22,495 nt of DNA from CAZOJJ01 sp964580105. GTDB lineage: Bacteria > Bacteroidota > Rhodothermia > Rhodothermales > Rubricoccaceae. Of this stretch, positions 14,532 through 21,655 are shown piece by piece; positions within the stretch are counted from its first letter, which is position 1; each line of letters starts with the position of its first letter. The stretch is taken from assembly GCA_964580105.1 (NCBI GenBank), contig CAZOJJ010000047.1, positions 1 to 22,495 on the forward strand, written 5' to 3'. The notes beneath the pieces were generated by a model. It saw only the letters and a list, made by a program, of their open reading frames with translations, was not told the origin of the DNA and ran no database searches. A program made the position numbers and the translations under genes.

Positions 14532-15089
14532 ATGACCACGCGACTTCTCTCCCTCCTCGTCCTCGCCGTCAGCCTCGTCGCCCTCACGGCCTGCGGCGGT
14601 GACGATGCGCCCACGACCGAGGCGCCGGCCGAGACGCCGGCCGAGACGCCGGCCGAAGCCCCGGCGGCCCCGACCGAAGCCCCGGCCGAGGCCCCGCCCG
14701 CCTTCGACGGCCCCGCCTTCGAGATCACGATGACGCCCGTCGGCAACGAGATGCGGTTCGAGCAGACCGAGTTCACCGTGCAGCCCGGCCAGACCGTCCG
14801 CATCACGTTCGAGAACACGGCCACGAGCCCGGCCATGAGCCACAACGTCGTGGTGCTCCAGCAGAACGCCAACGTCAACGAGATCGGCCAGGCCGCCATG
14901 CGCGCGGCCGATACCGACTATATCCCGGCCTCCCACGAGAGCCAGATCATCGCCCACACCGAGCTGGCCGCGCCGGGCGAAACCGTCACGGTCGAGTTCA
15001 CCGCGCCGGCCGCCGGGGACTACACCTACGTCTGCACGTTTCCGGGTCACTACATGACGATGCAGGGGACGATGCACGTCGCCGCGTAA
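14532..15089 (+). CDS. azurin-like blue copper lipoprotein
   Basis: The protein has 185 residues: lipobox VALTAC (Cys21), then a low-complexity Ala/Glu/Thr/Pro spacer (residues about 28-56) built from AETP/AEAP repeats, then the cupredoxin domain. Type 1 copper ligands are His104 (MSHNVVVL), Cys168, His173 and Met177 in CTFPGHYMTMQG, which matches the azurin spacing CTFPGHxxxM. The spacer would hold the redox domain away from the membrane. Azurins donate electrons to NirK and to oxidases, and its position in the nirK run supports that role. The frame is open upstream to 14364, but that part overlaps the SCO gene and is a shadow. Confidence 0.94.
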   Translation: MTTRLLSLLVLAVSLVALTACGGDDAPTTEAPAETPAETPAEAPAAPTEAPAEAPPAFDGPAFEITMTPVGNEMRFEQTEFTVQPGQTVRITFENTATSPAMSHNVVVLQQNANVNEIGQAAMRAADTDYIPASHESQIIAHTELAAPGETVTVEFTAPAAGDYTYVCTFPGHYMTMQGTMHVAA

Positions 15090-15108
15090 CGGCCCGTCCC
15101 CCCGTGAT

Positions 15109-15139
15109 GCGCGGGCCGCCGGTACCAGGCGGCCCGCGC
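15109..15139 (+). terminator. strong hairpin after the azurin gene, candidate intrinsic terminator
   Basis: Perfect 12-bp arms GCGCGGGCCGCC (15109-15120) and GGCGGCCCGCGC (15128-15139) enclose the loop GGTACCA. Only TTT-CC follows, so termination may be partial. It is 19 bp after the azurin stop and 20 bp before the haemoglobin start, dividing the nirK-azurin block from the NO-binding genes. Confidence 0.65.
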
Positions 15140-15159
15140 TTTCCGTACCCGCCCGCCCC

Positions 15160-15558
15160 ATGTCCCCCGCTCTCTCCGACCGCCCCGACGTCCTGACCGA
15201 GGCGGACGTTCGCACCGTCGTCTATGCCTTCTACCGGGGCATGGAGGCCGATCCCGTGCTGGGCCGCTACTTCGCCGGCCTCGATTGGGACGCCCACCTC
15301 CCCCGGATGGTCGATTTCTGGGCCTCCATCGTGTTCCAGACGGGCCGGTACCGCGGCCGCCCGTTCGACCCCCATGCGCGGATGCCCGGCCTCGACCGGA
15401 TGCACTTCGACCACTGGGTCGGCCGCTTCCGGCGGACCGTCGACGCCCATTTCGCGGGCGCGAACGCCGAGCGGATGAAGGCGCGGGCCGAGCAGATCGC
15501 GGGCGTCTTTCAGGTCAAGCTCGGCCTCTGGCGCACGCTCGACGAAGCGGAGCCGTGA
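15160..15558 (+). CDS. group III truncated haemoglobin
   Basis: This 132-residue 2-over-2 globin is of the group III (Ctb-like) type: FYRGMEADPVLGRYF near the N-terminus, WASIVFQTGRYRGRPFDPHA in the middle, and MHFDHWVGRF holding the likely proximal His82. Group III globins bind O2, NO or related ligands in the cytoplasm and are linked to nitrosative stress. Here it lies between azurin and the nor genes, so NO binding or detoxification is the natural guess. Its stop overlaps a GTG start of the hemerythrin gene (GTGA), so the two are likely translated together. Confidence 0.92.
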   Translation: MSPALSDRPDVLTEADVRTVVYAFYRGMEADPVLGRYFAGLDWDAHLPRMVDFWASIVFQTGRYRGRPFDPHARMPGLDRMHFDHWVGRFRRTVDAHFAGANAERMKARAEQIAGVFQVKLGLWRTLDEAEP

Positions 15559-15959
15559 AGCGCTCCGAGGTGCTCCGGCCGCTCTCGCACGACCACTACG
15601 AGGGCCTCCAGCTCGCCGCCCGGCTCCGTCGGGCCCGCCGGGCCGGCGAGGACCCCGCCGGCTGGGCGGAAACCGTCGGCGCGTTCTGGCGCGACCACCT
15701 CGTCCCCCACTTCGCCGAGGAGGAGGCGCTCGTGATCCCCGTGCTCCTGGCGGGGGCCCCGCCGCTGGCCGAGCGAATCCGCGCGGAGCACCGCGCCATC
15801 GAGGCCCTCGTGGCCGCCGTCGAGGCGGAGCGCGCGGACTGGAACGGCCGCCTCGGCGACGTTGCCGACGTGCTGACGGCGCACATCCGGTTCGAGGAAC
15901 GGGGGGCATTCCCCGCCGCCGAGCGGCTCCTGGAAGACGCCCCCGGAGAGGACCGCTAG
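15555..15959 (+). CDS. hemerythrin-like HHE domain protein
   Basis: From GTG 15555 the frame encodes 134 residues of four-helix hemerythrin type: LSHDHYEGL (His12/His14), DHLVPHFAEEEALVIPVL (His48, His52, Glu56), AEHRAIEAL (His79) and HIRFEERGAFP (His110, Glu114) supply the di-iron ligands. HHE proteins bind O2 or NO or help repair iron-sulfur centres damaged by NO (as YtfE/Ric, although this lacks the N-terminal ScdA domain). GTG was chosen because it overlaps the haemoglobin stop in GTGA, and because the longer open frame (from 15285) is a shadow of the globin. No membrane segment is seen, so it is cytoplasmic. Confidence 0.88.
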   Translation: MKRSEVLRPLSHDHYEGLQLAARLRRARRAGEDPAGWAETVGAFWRDHLVPHFAEEEALVIPVLLAGAPPLAERIRAEHRAIEALVAAVEAERADWNGRLGDVADVLTAHIRFEERGAFPAAERLLEDAPGEDR

Positions 15960-16023
15960 CGGCATCCGAGGAGCAGGCCGCCGGGCGAGAGAACGGTACG
16001 CCCTGGCCGTTTCTTCACCGTGC

Positions 16024-16052
16024 TTGCGAGTTAACGGCCCCCTCCCTATTCT
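16024..16052 (+). promoter_or_regulatory. candidate promoter for the nor genes
   Basis: TTGCGA (16024-16029) and TATTCT (16047-16052) are separated by 17 bp and lie 34 bp before the small membrane-protein gene that leads norCBQD. Each hexamer matches the sigma-70 consensus at 4 of 6 positions. Bacteroidota-type sigma factors use other elements, so this is tentative. The whole gap 15960-16085 holds no gene. Confidence 0.3.
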
Positions 16053-16085
16053 CCCCTGCCCCTCTTCCTCCTCTGCTTCCTAGCC

Positions 16086-16223
16086 ATGGATGGTCGTTCT
16101 CCGGCGCCTGCCGCCTTTGCCGTGCTCAAGTCCCTCGGCTGGCTCGTGCTTGCGCTGATGCTCGCCTCCGTCGCCTACGCCGGTTGGATCGCCGTCGAGA
16201 ACTGGGGAAGCATCCGGGTCTAG
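16086..16223 (+). CDS. 45-residue single-helix membrane protein leading the nor operon
   Basis: ATG 16086 opens a 45-residue frame: MDGRSPAPAA, then one hydrophobic helix (FAVLKSLGWLVLALMLASVAYAG) and a short tail WIAVENWGSIRV. It is short, so automated gene callers may miss it. Codons are mostly G/C-ending, the position is 47 bp before norC in the same direction, and it is first after a candidate promoter. It may be a small accessory subunit of the NO reductase, comparable in position and size to the small membrane proteins of other nor or oxidase clusters (for example CcoQ). No sequence family is recognised. Confidence 0.65.
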   Translation: MDGRSPAPAAFAVLKSLGWLVLALMLASVAYAGWIAVENWGSIRV

Positions 16224-16270
16224 CCGCCGCTCCGGCCGCCCGCTCTTTCGCGCCCTAGCCCACCGTCGTC

Positions 16271-17101
16271 ATGACGAAGCGCCACACGCGGCTGTTCTTC
16301 ATCGGAGGGACGCTGCTCTTCGCTCTCATCTTCCTCGGGCTGACCATCGACAGCCACCGGCAGTTCGGAGCCCTCACCAACGCGGAGAACATCACCGAGG
16401 AGGTCGTCGAGGGCAAGCACGTCTGGCACCGCAACAACTGCATCAACTGCCATACGCTCTTCGGCGAAGGGGCCTATTACGCGCCCGACCTCACGAAGAT
16501 CACCAAGCAGCGCGGCGAAGCCTACCTGACGGCGTTCCTCCGCGACCCCTCGCAGTTCTACTCGGAAGAGACGCACCGCCGCCTCATGCCCGACCCCGAC
16601 CTCACCGACGCCGAGATCGCGCAGGTCATCGCCTTCCTCGACTGGGTCGCCGAGGTGGACAACCAGGGATGGCCGCCGCGCCCGATCCTCGTTTCGGGCG
16701 GCATGCCCGGCGCCGCAGCCGGTGCCGGAGGCCCGGTGCCGACCGCGCCCGCCTCCAACGAGCCGGTGGCCCTCGGCGAGGCCCTCTTCAACCAGCCCGA
16801 GTTGGCCTGCGTGGCCTGCCATGCCACGCAGCCCGGCGTGACCCTCGCCGGGCCCAGCCTGGCCGGTGTCGCCGCCCGCGCCGCCGAGACGGTGGCACAC
16901 CCGGACTACGCCGGGGCGGCCACCGACGCCGAAGGCTACCTCCGCGAGTCCATCGTGAGCCCGAGTGCCCACCTCGTGCCGGGCGCCAACTTCGCCACCG
17001 CCCCCGTCGACGGCCTCTCCCTCATGCCCGCGGACTACGGCGAGCGCCTCTCCGACGAGCAGATCGCCCACCTCGTCGCCTACCTCATGACCTTCCGCTG
17101 A
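16271..17101 (+). CDS. norC: nitric oxide reductase subunit C fused to a second cytochrome c domain
   Basis: The first roughly 135 residues are ordinary NorC: a membrane anchor (LFFIGGTLLFALIFLGLTI), NNCINCHTLFGEGAYYAPDL (Cys57, Cys60, His61) and RLMPDPDLTDAEI (axial Met106). A Gly/Ala/Pro-rich linker (about 140-163) then leads to a second cytochrome c domain with CVACHATQPG (Cys180, Cys183, His184) and LSLMPADYGERLSDEQI (Met252). Usual NorC is about 150 residues with one haem, so this is a natural di-haem fusion of 276 residues with no frameshift or stop between the parts. The second domain probably accepts electrons from periplasmic donors. The gene ends 7 bp before norB. Confidence 0.93.
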   Translation: MTKRHTRLFFIGGTLLFALIFLGLTIDSHRQFGALTNAENITEEVVEGKHVWHRNNCINCHTLFGEGAYYAPDLTKITKQRGEAYLTAFLRDPSQFYSEETHRRLMPDPDLTDAEIAQVIAFLDWVAEVDNQGWPPRPILVSGGMPGAAAGAGGPVPTAPASNEPVALGEALFNQPELACVACHATQPGVTLAGPSLAGVAARAAETVAHPDYAGAATDAEGYLRESIVSPSAHLVPGANFATAPVDGLSLMPADYGERLSDEQIAHLVAYLMTFR

Positions 17102-17108
17102 CGCCGCC

Positions 17109-18482
17109 ATGCGCTACCGCTCCCAGGCCATCTCGTACTGGTACTTCGCCGTCGCGGTGTGCCTGTTCGGGCTGCAGATGGTCTTCGGCCTGCTCGCCGT
17201 CGTGAAGTACCTCGGCCCGGACCCGCTCATCGACCTCTTCCCGTTCGACCGCGTCAAGGCGGTCCACACCAACCTGCTCATCGTGTGGGTGCTGACGGGG
17301 TTCATGGGGGCCACGTACTACGTGGTGCCGGAGGAGTCGCGCGCGGAGATCTACAGCCCGACGTTGGCCTTCTGGCAGCTCGGCCTGTGGGTCGTCGGCG
17401 GGGTGACGGCCGTGGTGGGCTACCTCTTCGGGTGGACCGAGGGCAACAAGCTGCTGGAGCAGCCCTACGTCGTCAAGCTCGGCATCGTCGTCGTGATGCT
17501 GATGTTCCTCTACAACATCCTCATGACGATCCGCAAGGCCGGACGCTGGACGACGACGGAGGGCGTGCTCGTGGCCGGCCTCGGGCTGGCGGCGCTGCTC
17601 TACCTCCCCGCCCTCGTCTCGTACGACAACTACACCATCAGCATCTTCTACCGCTGGTGGACGATCCACCTCTGGGTGGAGGGCGTCTGGGAGATGGTGC
17701 AGGCCGGGCTGCTGGCCTACCTGCTGATCCGCCTCTCCGGCGCCGACCGCGAGGTGATGGAGAAGTGGCTCTACGTGATCGTCGGGCTCGTCTTCATCGC
17801 GGGCATCCTCGGCACGGCGCACCACTACTACTGGGTCGGCGTGCCGCGCTACTGGCTCCCCATCGGCGGCTTCTTCAGCGCGCTCGAGCCGCTGGCGCTC
17901 TTCGTGATGGTGGCCTACGCCTACGTCGCCATGCGCCGCTCGGGGCTGCAGCACCCGAACTCCCTCGCGCTTCACTGGACCGTCGGCAGCGCGGTGTTCA
18001 CCGCCTTCGGCGCGGGGCTCCTCGGGCTGGCCCACACGTGGCCCGCCGTCAACAAGTGGACGCACGGCACGCTCATCACCCCGATGCACGGGCACTCGGC
18101 CTTCTTCGGGGCCTACGTGATGATCAACCTCGCCGTCATCACCTTCGCGATGCCGGCCCTGACGAACCGGCGCGAGGGCGAGGAGCAGAAGCTCGGCTTC
18201 TGGGCCTTCTGGCTCATGGCCGCCGGCATGTTCGGGATGACGCTCGCCTTCGGCACGGCCGGCATCTCGCAGACCTACCTCGAGCGGATCATGGGCCTGG
18301 GCTACCTCGAAACCCAGCTCAAGATCCAGGTCCACATGCTCATGCTGACGGCGACGGGCATCCTGTTCACCGTCGGCGTGGGGCTGTTCGTGTACGACTT
18401 CTTCCGCCACCGCCCACGCTTCGCACCGCCGGCCGCAGACCCGCTGACGGAGCCGCCCGAGACGGCTGCCGTCGCCGCGTGA
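17109..18482 (+). CDS. norB: nitric oxide reductase catalytic subunit B (cNor type)
   Basis: NorB reduces 2 NO to N2O at a haem b3/non-haem iron centre. It has 457 residues with about 12 helices and lacks the N-terminal extension of quinol-dependent qNor, so it is the cytochrome c-dependent type and pairs with the NorC upstream. Ligands: AVHTNLLIVW (His53, haem b), IHLWVEGVWEM (His187 and Glu191 for FeB; Glu195 also conserved), GTAHHYYWVG (His238/239, FeB), TPMHGHSAFFGAY (His327 and His329, haems). The FeB glutamate, in place of the oxidase tyrosine, separates it from CcoN. It starts 7 bp after norC and ends 7 bp before norQ, within one operon. Confidence 0.97.
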   Translation: MRYRSQAISYWYFAVAVCLFGLQMVFGLLAVVKYLGPDPLIDLFPFDRVKAVHTNLLIVWVLTGFMGATYYVVPEESRAEIYSPTLAFWQLGLWVVGGVTAVVGYLFGWTEGNKLLEQPYVVKLGIVVVMLMFLYNILMTIRKAGRWTTTEGVLVAGLGLAALLYLPALVSYDNYTISIFYRWWTIHLWVEGVWEMVQAGLLAYLLIRLSGADREVMEKWLYVIVGLVFIAGILGTAHHYYWVGVPRYWLPIGGFFSALEPLALFVMVAYAYVAMRRSGLQHPNSLALHWTVGSAVFTAFGAGLLGLAHTWPAVNKWTHGTLITPMHGHSAFFGAYVMINLAVITFAMPALTNRREGEEQKLGFWAFWLMAAGMFGMTLAFGTAGISQTYLERIMGLGYLETQLKIQVHMLMLTATGILFTVGVGLFVYDFFRHRPRFAPPAADPLTEPPETAAVAA

Positions 18483-18489
18483 GTGTGCC

Positions 18490-19320
18490 ATGACCGAATC
18501 CACCACGAACGGCGTCGCCCACGAGGGCGTCCGCTACCCCGATGCCGAGCCCTACTACCTCCCCGCCGGCGACGAGGTGGCCGTCTTCGAGCAGTGCCAC
18601 GCCCGCCGGCTGGCGGTGATGCTCAAGGGGCCGACGGGCTGTGGCAAGACGCGGTTCGTGGAGCACATGGCATGGCGGCTCGGCCGCCCGCTCGTGACCG
18701 TGGCCTGCCACGACGACCTCTCGGCAAGCGACCTCACGGGCCGCTACCTCGTCCGCGGCGGCGAGACGGTCTGGCAGGACGGCCCGCTGACGCTCGCCGC
18801 CCGCCTCGGCGCGATCTGCTACCTCGACGAGGTCGTCGAGGCGCGCCAGGACACCGTCGTCGTGATCCACCCGCTGACGGACCACCGGCGGCGGCTCCCG
18901 GTCGAAAAGACGGGCGAGCTTGTCGAGGCGGCCGAAGGGTTCCAGCTCGTCGTTTCCTACAACCCCGGCTACCAGCACGTGCTCAAGGACCTCAAGCCGA
19001 GCACGCGCCAGCGCTTCGTGGCCCTGGATTTCGGCTTCCCGCCACCGGAGCGTGAGGTCGCCATCGTCCAGCACGAGAGTGGCGTGGACCGTGCGACGGC
19101 CCACCAGCTCGTCGGCCTCGGCAGCCGGCTGCGCCATCTCCGCGACCGCGGGCTGGCGGAGCTGCCGAGCACGCGGCTCCTCGTAGCGACGGCCCGCCTC
19201 ATCGCCGGTGGCATTGCGCCCACGACGGCCTGCCGCGTCGGCCTCGTCGCCCCGCTCTCCGACGACGCCGACCTCGTGGCGGCGATGCACGACCTCGTGG
19301 ATCTCTCGATGGCCGGCTGA
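18490..19320 (+). CDS. norQ: MoxR-type AAA+ ATPase NorQ
   Basis: This 276-residue cytoplasmic AAA+ protein is of the CbbQ/NorQ group. Walker A is GPTGCGKT (47-54) and Walker B is AICYLDEV (106-113); SYNPGYQ marks sensor 1 and the LKPSTRQRF segment carries the arginine finger region. With NorD it activates the NO reductase, probably by helping insert the FeB iron into NorB. It lies 7 bp after norB and 12 bp before norD, the standard norCBQD order. Confidence 0.95.
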   Translation: MTESTTNGVAHEGVRYPDAEPYYLPAGDEVAVFEQCHARRLAVMLKGPTGCGKTRFVEHMAWRLGRPLVTVACHDDLSASDLTGRYLVRGGETVWQDGPLTLAARLGAICYLDEVVEARQDTVVVIHPLTDHRRRLPVEKTGELVEAAEGFQLVVSYNPGYQHVLKDLKPSTRQRFVALDFGFPPPEREVAIVQHESGVDRATAHQLVGLGSRLRHLRDRGLAELPSTRLLVATARLIAGGIAPTTACRVGLVAPLSDDADLVAAMHDLVDLSMAG

Positions 19321-19332
19321 GGCGGCCCGCCG

Positions 19333-21330
19333 ATGTCCGAACCCGAAGACGTACTCCTCGATGGGGCGCACCACGCCGCGCTCTTGGCGCAGCGGCTCTG
19401 GCGCCGCCGCTCGTCGGACGCCCGGCCCGAGGCGGTCCGCCTCGTCGAGGTCCGCGGCCGGCTGGAGCTGTTCGTACGCGCGGCCTTCGGCGTACCACTG
19501 GTGATCGGCGTGGCCGAACCGCCGCCGCGGCCGTCGTGGTTCGCGCGGCTGGGGAAACGGATTCCGCGCCACCTGGTCGAGCGCCGCACGCTCGCCTCCA
19601 CCGACGGCGAGCGGCTCCGCCTTCCGCGTTCGCTCCCCGCCGAGCCCGACGCCGAAGGCGCACGGGCGCGCTACCGCCTCCTCGCCGCCGAGCAGGCCGC
19701 CCGTGCCGCCCGCGGCACCCCGCGCCACCTCCCCCCCGACCCGCTCGTACGCGACCTCTTCCTCCTCCGCGAGGCCGCTGCCGTGGACCGGATCCTGGCT
19801 GACGAACTACCCGGCCTGCTGCCCGGCCTCCGCGCCGCACGCGCCACCGACCGCACCGCGCGCCCCGATCCCGGGCGGCTCACGCCGCAGGAGGCCGCCG
19901 TCGAGGTCGAGCTCCGCGCCGTGCTCGGCGACGACCCGCGCAACGGCGACGCCCCGGCCGATCCTGAAGCCTCACTCGCCTGGGCGACGGAAACGGCCGA
20001 GCGCATTCGTGCGGACGAGGGGCCCTATCGCGGGCTCCCCGCCGTCGTACTCTGGGGGACGGTGGTGGCGCCTCCGCCCGAACCCGCCCGCCGCGCCTCG
20101 ACAGGGCCACCCGAAGAGACCGAAGAAGCCGTACGCCGCCGGGTGAGCGTGATGCCCCGCCGCCCGAACGTCCGCCAGGCCCCCGAGGACGAGGACGACG
20201 ACCACGTAGGCCTGTGGATGGTTCAGCTCGACGACCCGCAGGAACACGTCGAGGATCCGATGGGCCTCCAGCGCCCCGCCGACCGCGACGAGGAGGTGGA
20301 CCCCGACGACCTGGCCGACTCGCTCTCGGAACTGCCCGAGGCGCGGCTGGTCGCCGCACCGGGCCGGGCCCGCGAGGTCCTCGCCAGCGACGACCCGCCA
20401 CCGACGGGCGTCGCCGAGCCGTTGCGGGGTGGGCCGCCCGCCGGGTTCGTCTATCCCGAGTGGGACTACCGCGCCGGCGCCTACCACGAGCACGGCGCCG
20501 TCGTCCGCGTCCGCACGCCGCCGCTGGGCGACCCGGCCTGGGCCGAGCGCGTGCTCGCCCGGCGCGCCGCGCTGCTGCACGAAGTCCGCCGCCGGTTCGA
20601 GCGCCTCCGCCCGCGCCGCCTCCGCCTCGGCCGCCAGCGCGACGGACCCGAGGTGGACCTCGCCGCCTACGTCGCCGCCTACGCCGACCGCCGCGCCGGA
20701 CGGGCGGGGGACGACCGCCTCTACGAGGCCGTCCGCCCGGCCCGCCGCGACGTCGCCCTCGCGCTGCTGGTGGACGTGAGCGGCTCCACCGACAGCTGGG
20801 TGGCCGGCACCCTCCGCGTGATCGACGTCGAAAAGGAGGCGCTCCTCGTCGTCTGCGACGCGCTCGACGCGCTCGGCGATCCCTACACCATCCTCGCCTT
20901 CTCGGGCGAAGGGCCGGAGCACGTCTCGATCCTACCGCTCAAAGGCTTCGATGAGCGCAGCGGCGCGAACGTCCGCCGCCGCATCGCCGCGCTCGAGCCC
21001 GACCGCTACACCCGCCTCGGGGCCGCCCTCCGGCACGCGACGGCGCTCCTGATGCAGAAACCGGCCCGACACCGCCTCCTCCTGGTCCTCTCGGACGGCA
21101 AACCCAACGACGTGGACCACTACGAGGGCCGCTACGGCGTCGAGGACGCCCGGCAGGCCGTGGTCGAGGCGCGGTTGCAGGGCCTCCACCCGTTCTGCGT
21201 GACGGTAGACCGCCACGCGCCGGCCTACATGCCGCGCATCTTCGGGGCCGGCGGGTACGCCGCGCTCCACCACCCGGAGCACCTCCCGGGCGTGCTGGTG
21301 GACGTGCTCCGGCGGCTCGTCCGCGCCTGA
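19333..21330 (+). CDS. norD: NO reductase activation protein NorD (von Willebrand A domain)
   Basis: The protein has 665 residues. The N-terminal two thirds are variable and charged, with an acidic patch (EDEDDD) around residue 286. The C-terminal VWA domain has a complete MIDAS metal site: DVSGSTDSW (Asp481, with Ser483 and Ser485 nearby), TRLGAALRHAT (about residue 560) and LSDGKPNDVDHY (about 588). NorD partners with NorQ as an ATPase-adaptor pair and recruits it to NorB. No signal peptide or membrane helix is seen, as expected for a cytoplasmic protein. It ends the nor operon; norE and norF do not follow. Confidence 0.94.
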   Translation: MSEPEDVLLDGAHHAALLAQRLWRRRSSDARPEAVRLVEVRGRLELFVRAAFGVPLVIGVAEPPPRPSWFARLGKRIPRHLVERRTLASTDGERLRLPRSLPAEPDAEGARARYRLLAAEQAARAARGTPRHLPPDPLVRDLFLLREAAAVDRILADELPGLLPGLRAARATDRTARPDPGRLTPQEAAVEVELRAVLGDDPRNGDAPADPEASLAWATETAERIRADEGPYRGLPAVVLWGTVVAPPPEPARRASTGPPEETEEAVRRRVSVMPRRPNVRQAPEDEDDDHVGLWMVQLDDPQEHVEDPMGLQRPADRDEEVDPDDLADSLSELPEARLVAAPGRAREVLASDDPPPTGVAEPLRGGPPAGFVYPEWDYRAGAYHEHGAVVRVRTPPLGDPAWAERVLARRAALLHEVRRRFERLRPRRLRLGRQRDGPEVDLAAYVAAYADRRAGRAGDDRLYEAVRPARRDVALALLVDVSGSTDSWVAGTLRVIDVEKEALLVVCDALDALGDPYTILAFSGEGPEHVSILPLKGFDERSGANVRRRIAALEPDRYTRLGAALRHATALLMQKPARHRLLLVLSDGKPNDVDHYEGRYGVEDARQAVVEARLQGLHPFCVTVDRHAPAYMPRIFGAGGYAALHHPEHLPGVLVDVLRRLVRA

Positions 21331-21362
21331 GGTGCGGCACCCGTCCCGCCCCGAGGGTGGCG

Positions 21363-21464
21363 ATGCTGACCAACAACCCGAACAAGGAGGTGTGGATCTT
21401 GCACCTCTACGATCAGAACCGACTCGAAGGCCCCTACAGCGATGGATCGAACCAGCTTCCTTAA
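21363..21464 (+). CDS. possible 33-residue hypothetical peptide
   Basis: The frame runs from ATG 21363 to TAA 21462-21464 (MLTNNPNKEVWILHLYDQNR and a short tail). It overlaps the next small ORF by 23 bp in another frame. Inside it, AAGGAGG (21384-21390) sits 8 bp before an in-frame TTG (21399), a strong Shine-Dalgarno-like match that is rare in this window, so a 21-residue form is conceivable. No family is recognised and chance cannot be excluded. Confidence 0.25.
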   Translation: MLTNNPNKEVWILHLYDQNRLEGPYSDGSNQLP

Positions 21465-21645
21465 CGACCTCGACGCCCTCTTTAAGGAGATCGGCGAGCC
21501 CACCCATGAGCAGGCCCTTGCCCTCTATGGCTACCTCCTCGGTCTGACGTATGCAAGGGCGATCACCCAGGACGACTACAGACTGTACTGGGACCAGTTG
21601 CCTCTGAGCGGCGACGAGCTCGACGAGCTCGACATCAACTTCTAA
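21442..21645 (+). CDS. hypothetical acidic 67-residue protein
   Basis: ATG 21442 opens a 67-residue frame rich in Asp, Glu and Leu (FLNDLDALFKEIGEP, QALALYGYLLGLTYARAI, DELDELDINF) that looks like a small soluble helical protein. Third positions use more A and T (GAT, CGA, CTT, TTT, AAG, TAT, AGA, CCT) than neighbouring genes, hinting at a different origin. It lies 10 bp before the exonuclease gene in the same direction, so the two may be cotranscribed. The role is unknown. Confidence 0.55.
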   Translation: MDRTSFLNDLDALFKEIGEPTHEQALALYGYLLGLTYARAITQDDYRLYWDQLPLSGDELDELDINF

Positions 21646-21655
21646 GTCCGGCACG

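Noticed and set aside
14622..14700. tandem 12-bp-like repeats (GCCGAGACGCCG) as a separate repeat element
   Set aside because: They encode the AETP/AEAP spacer inside the azurin lipoprotein and are explained by that coding role.
17085..18506. 473-codon minus-strand open frame opposite norB
   Set aside because: It mirrors norB almost exactly and its translation is His/Asp/Glu/Arg-rich without hydrophobic core patterns.
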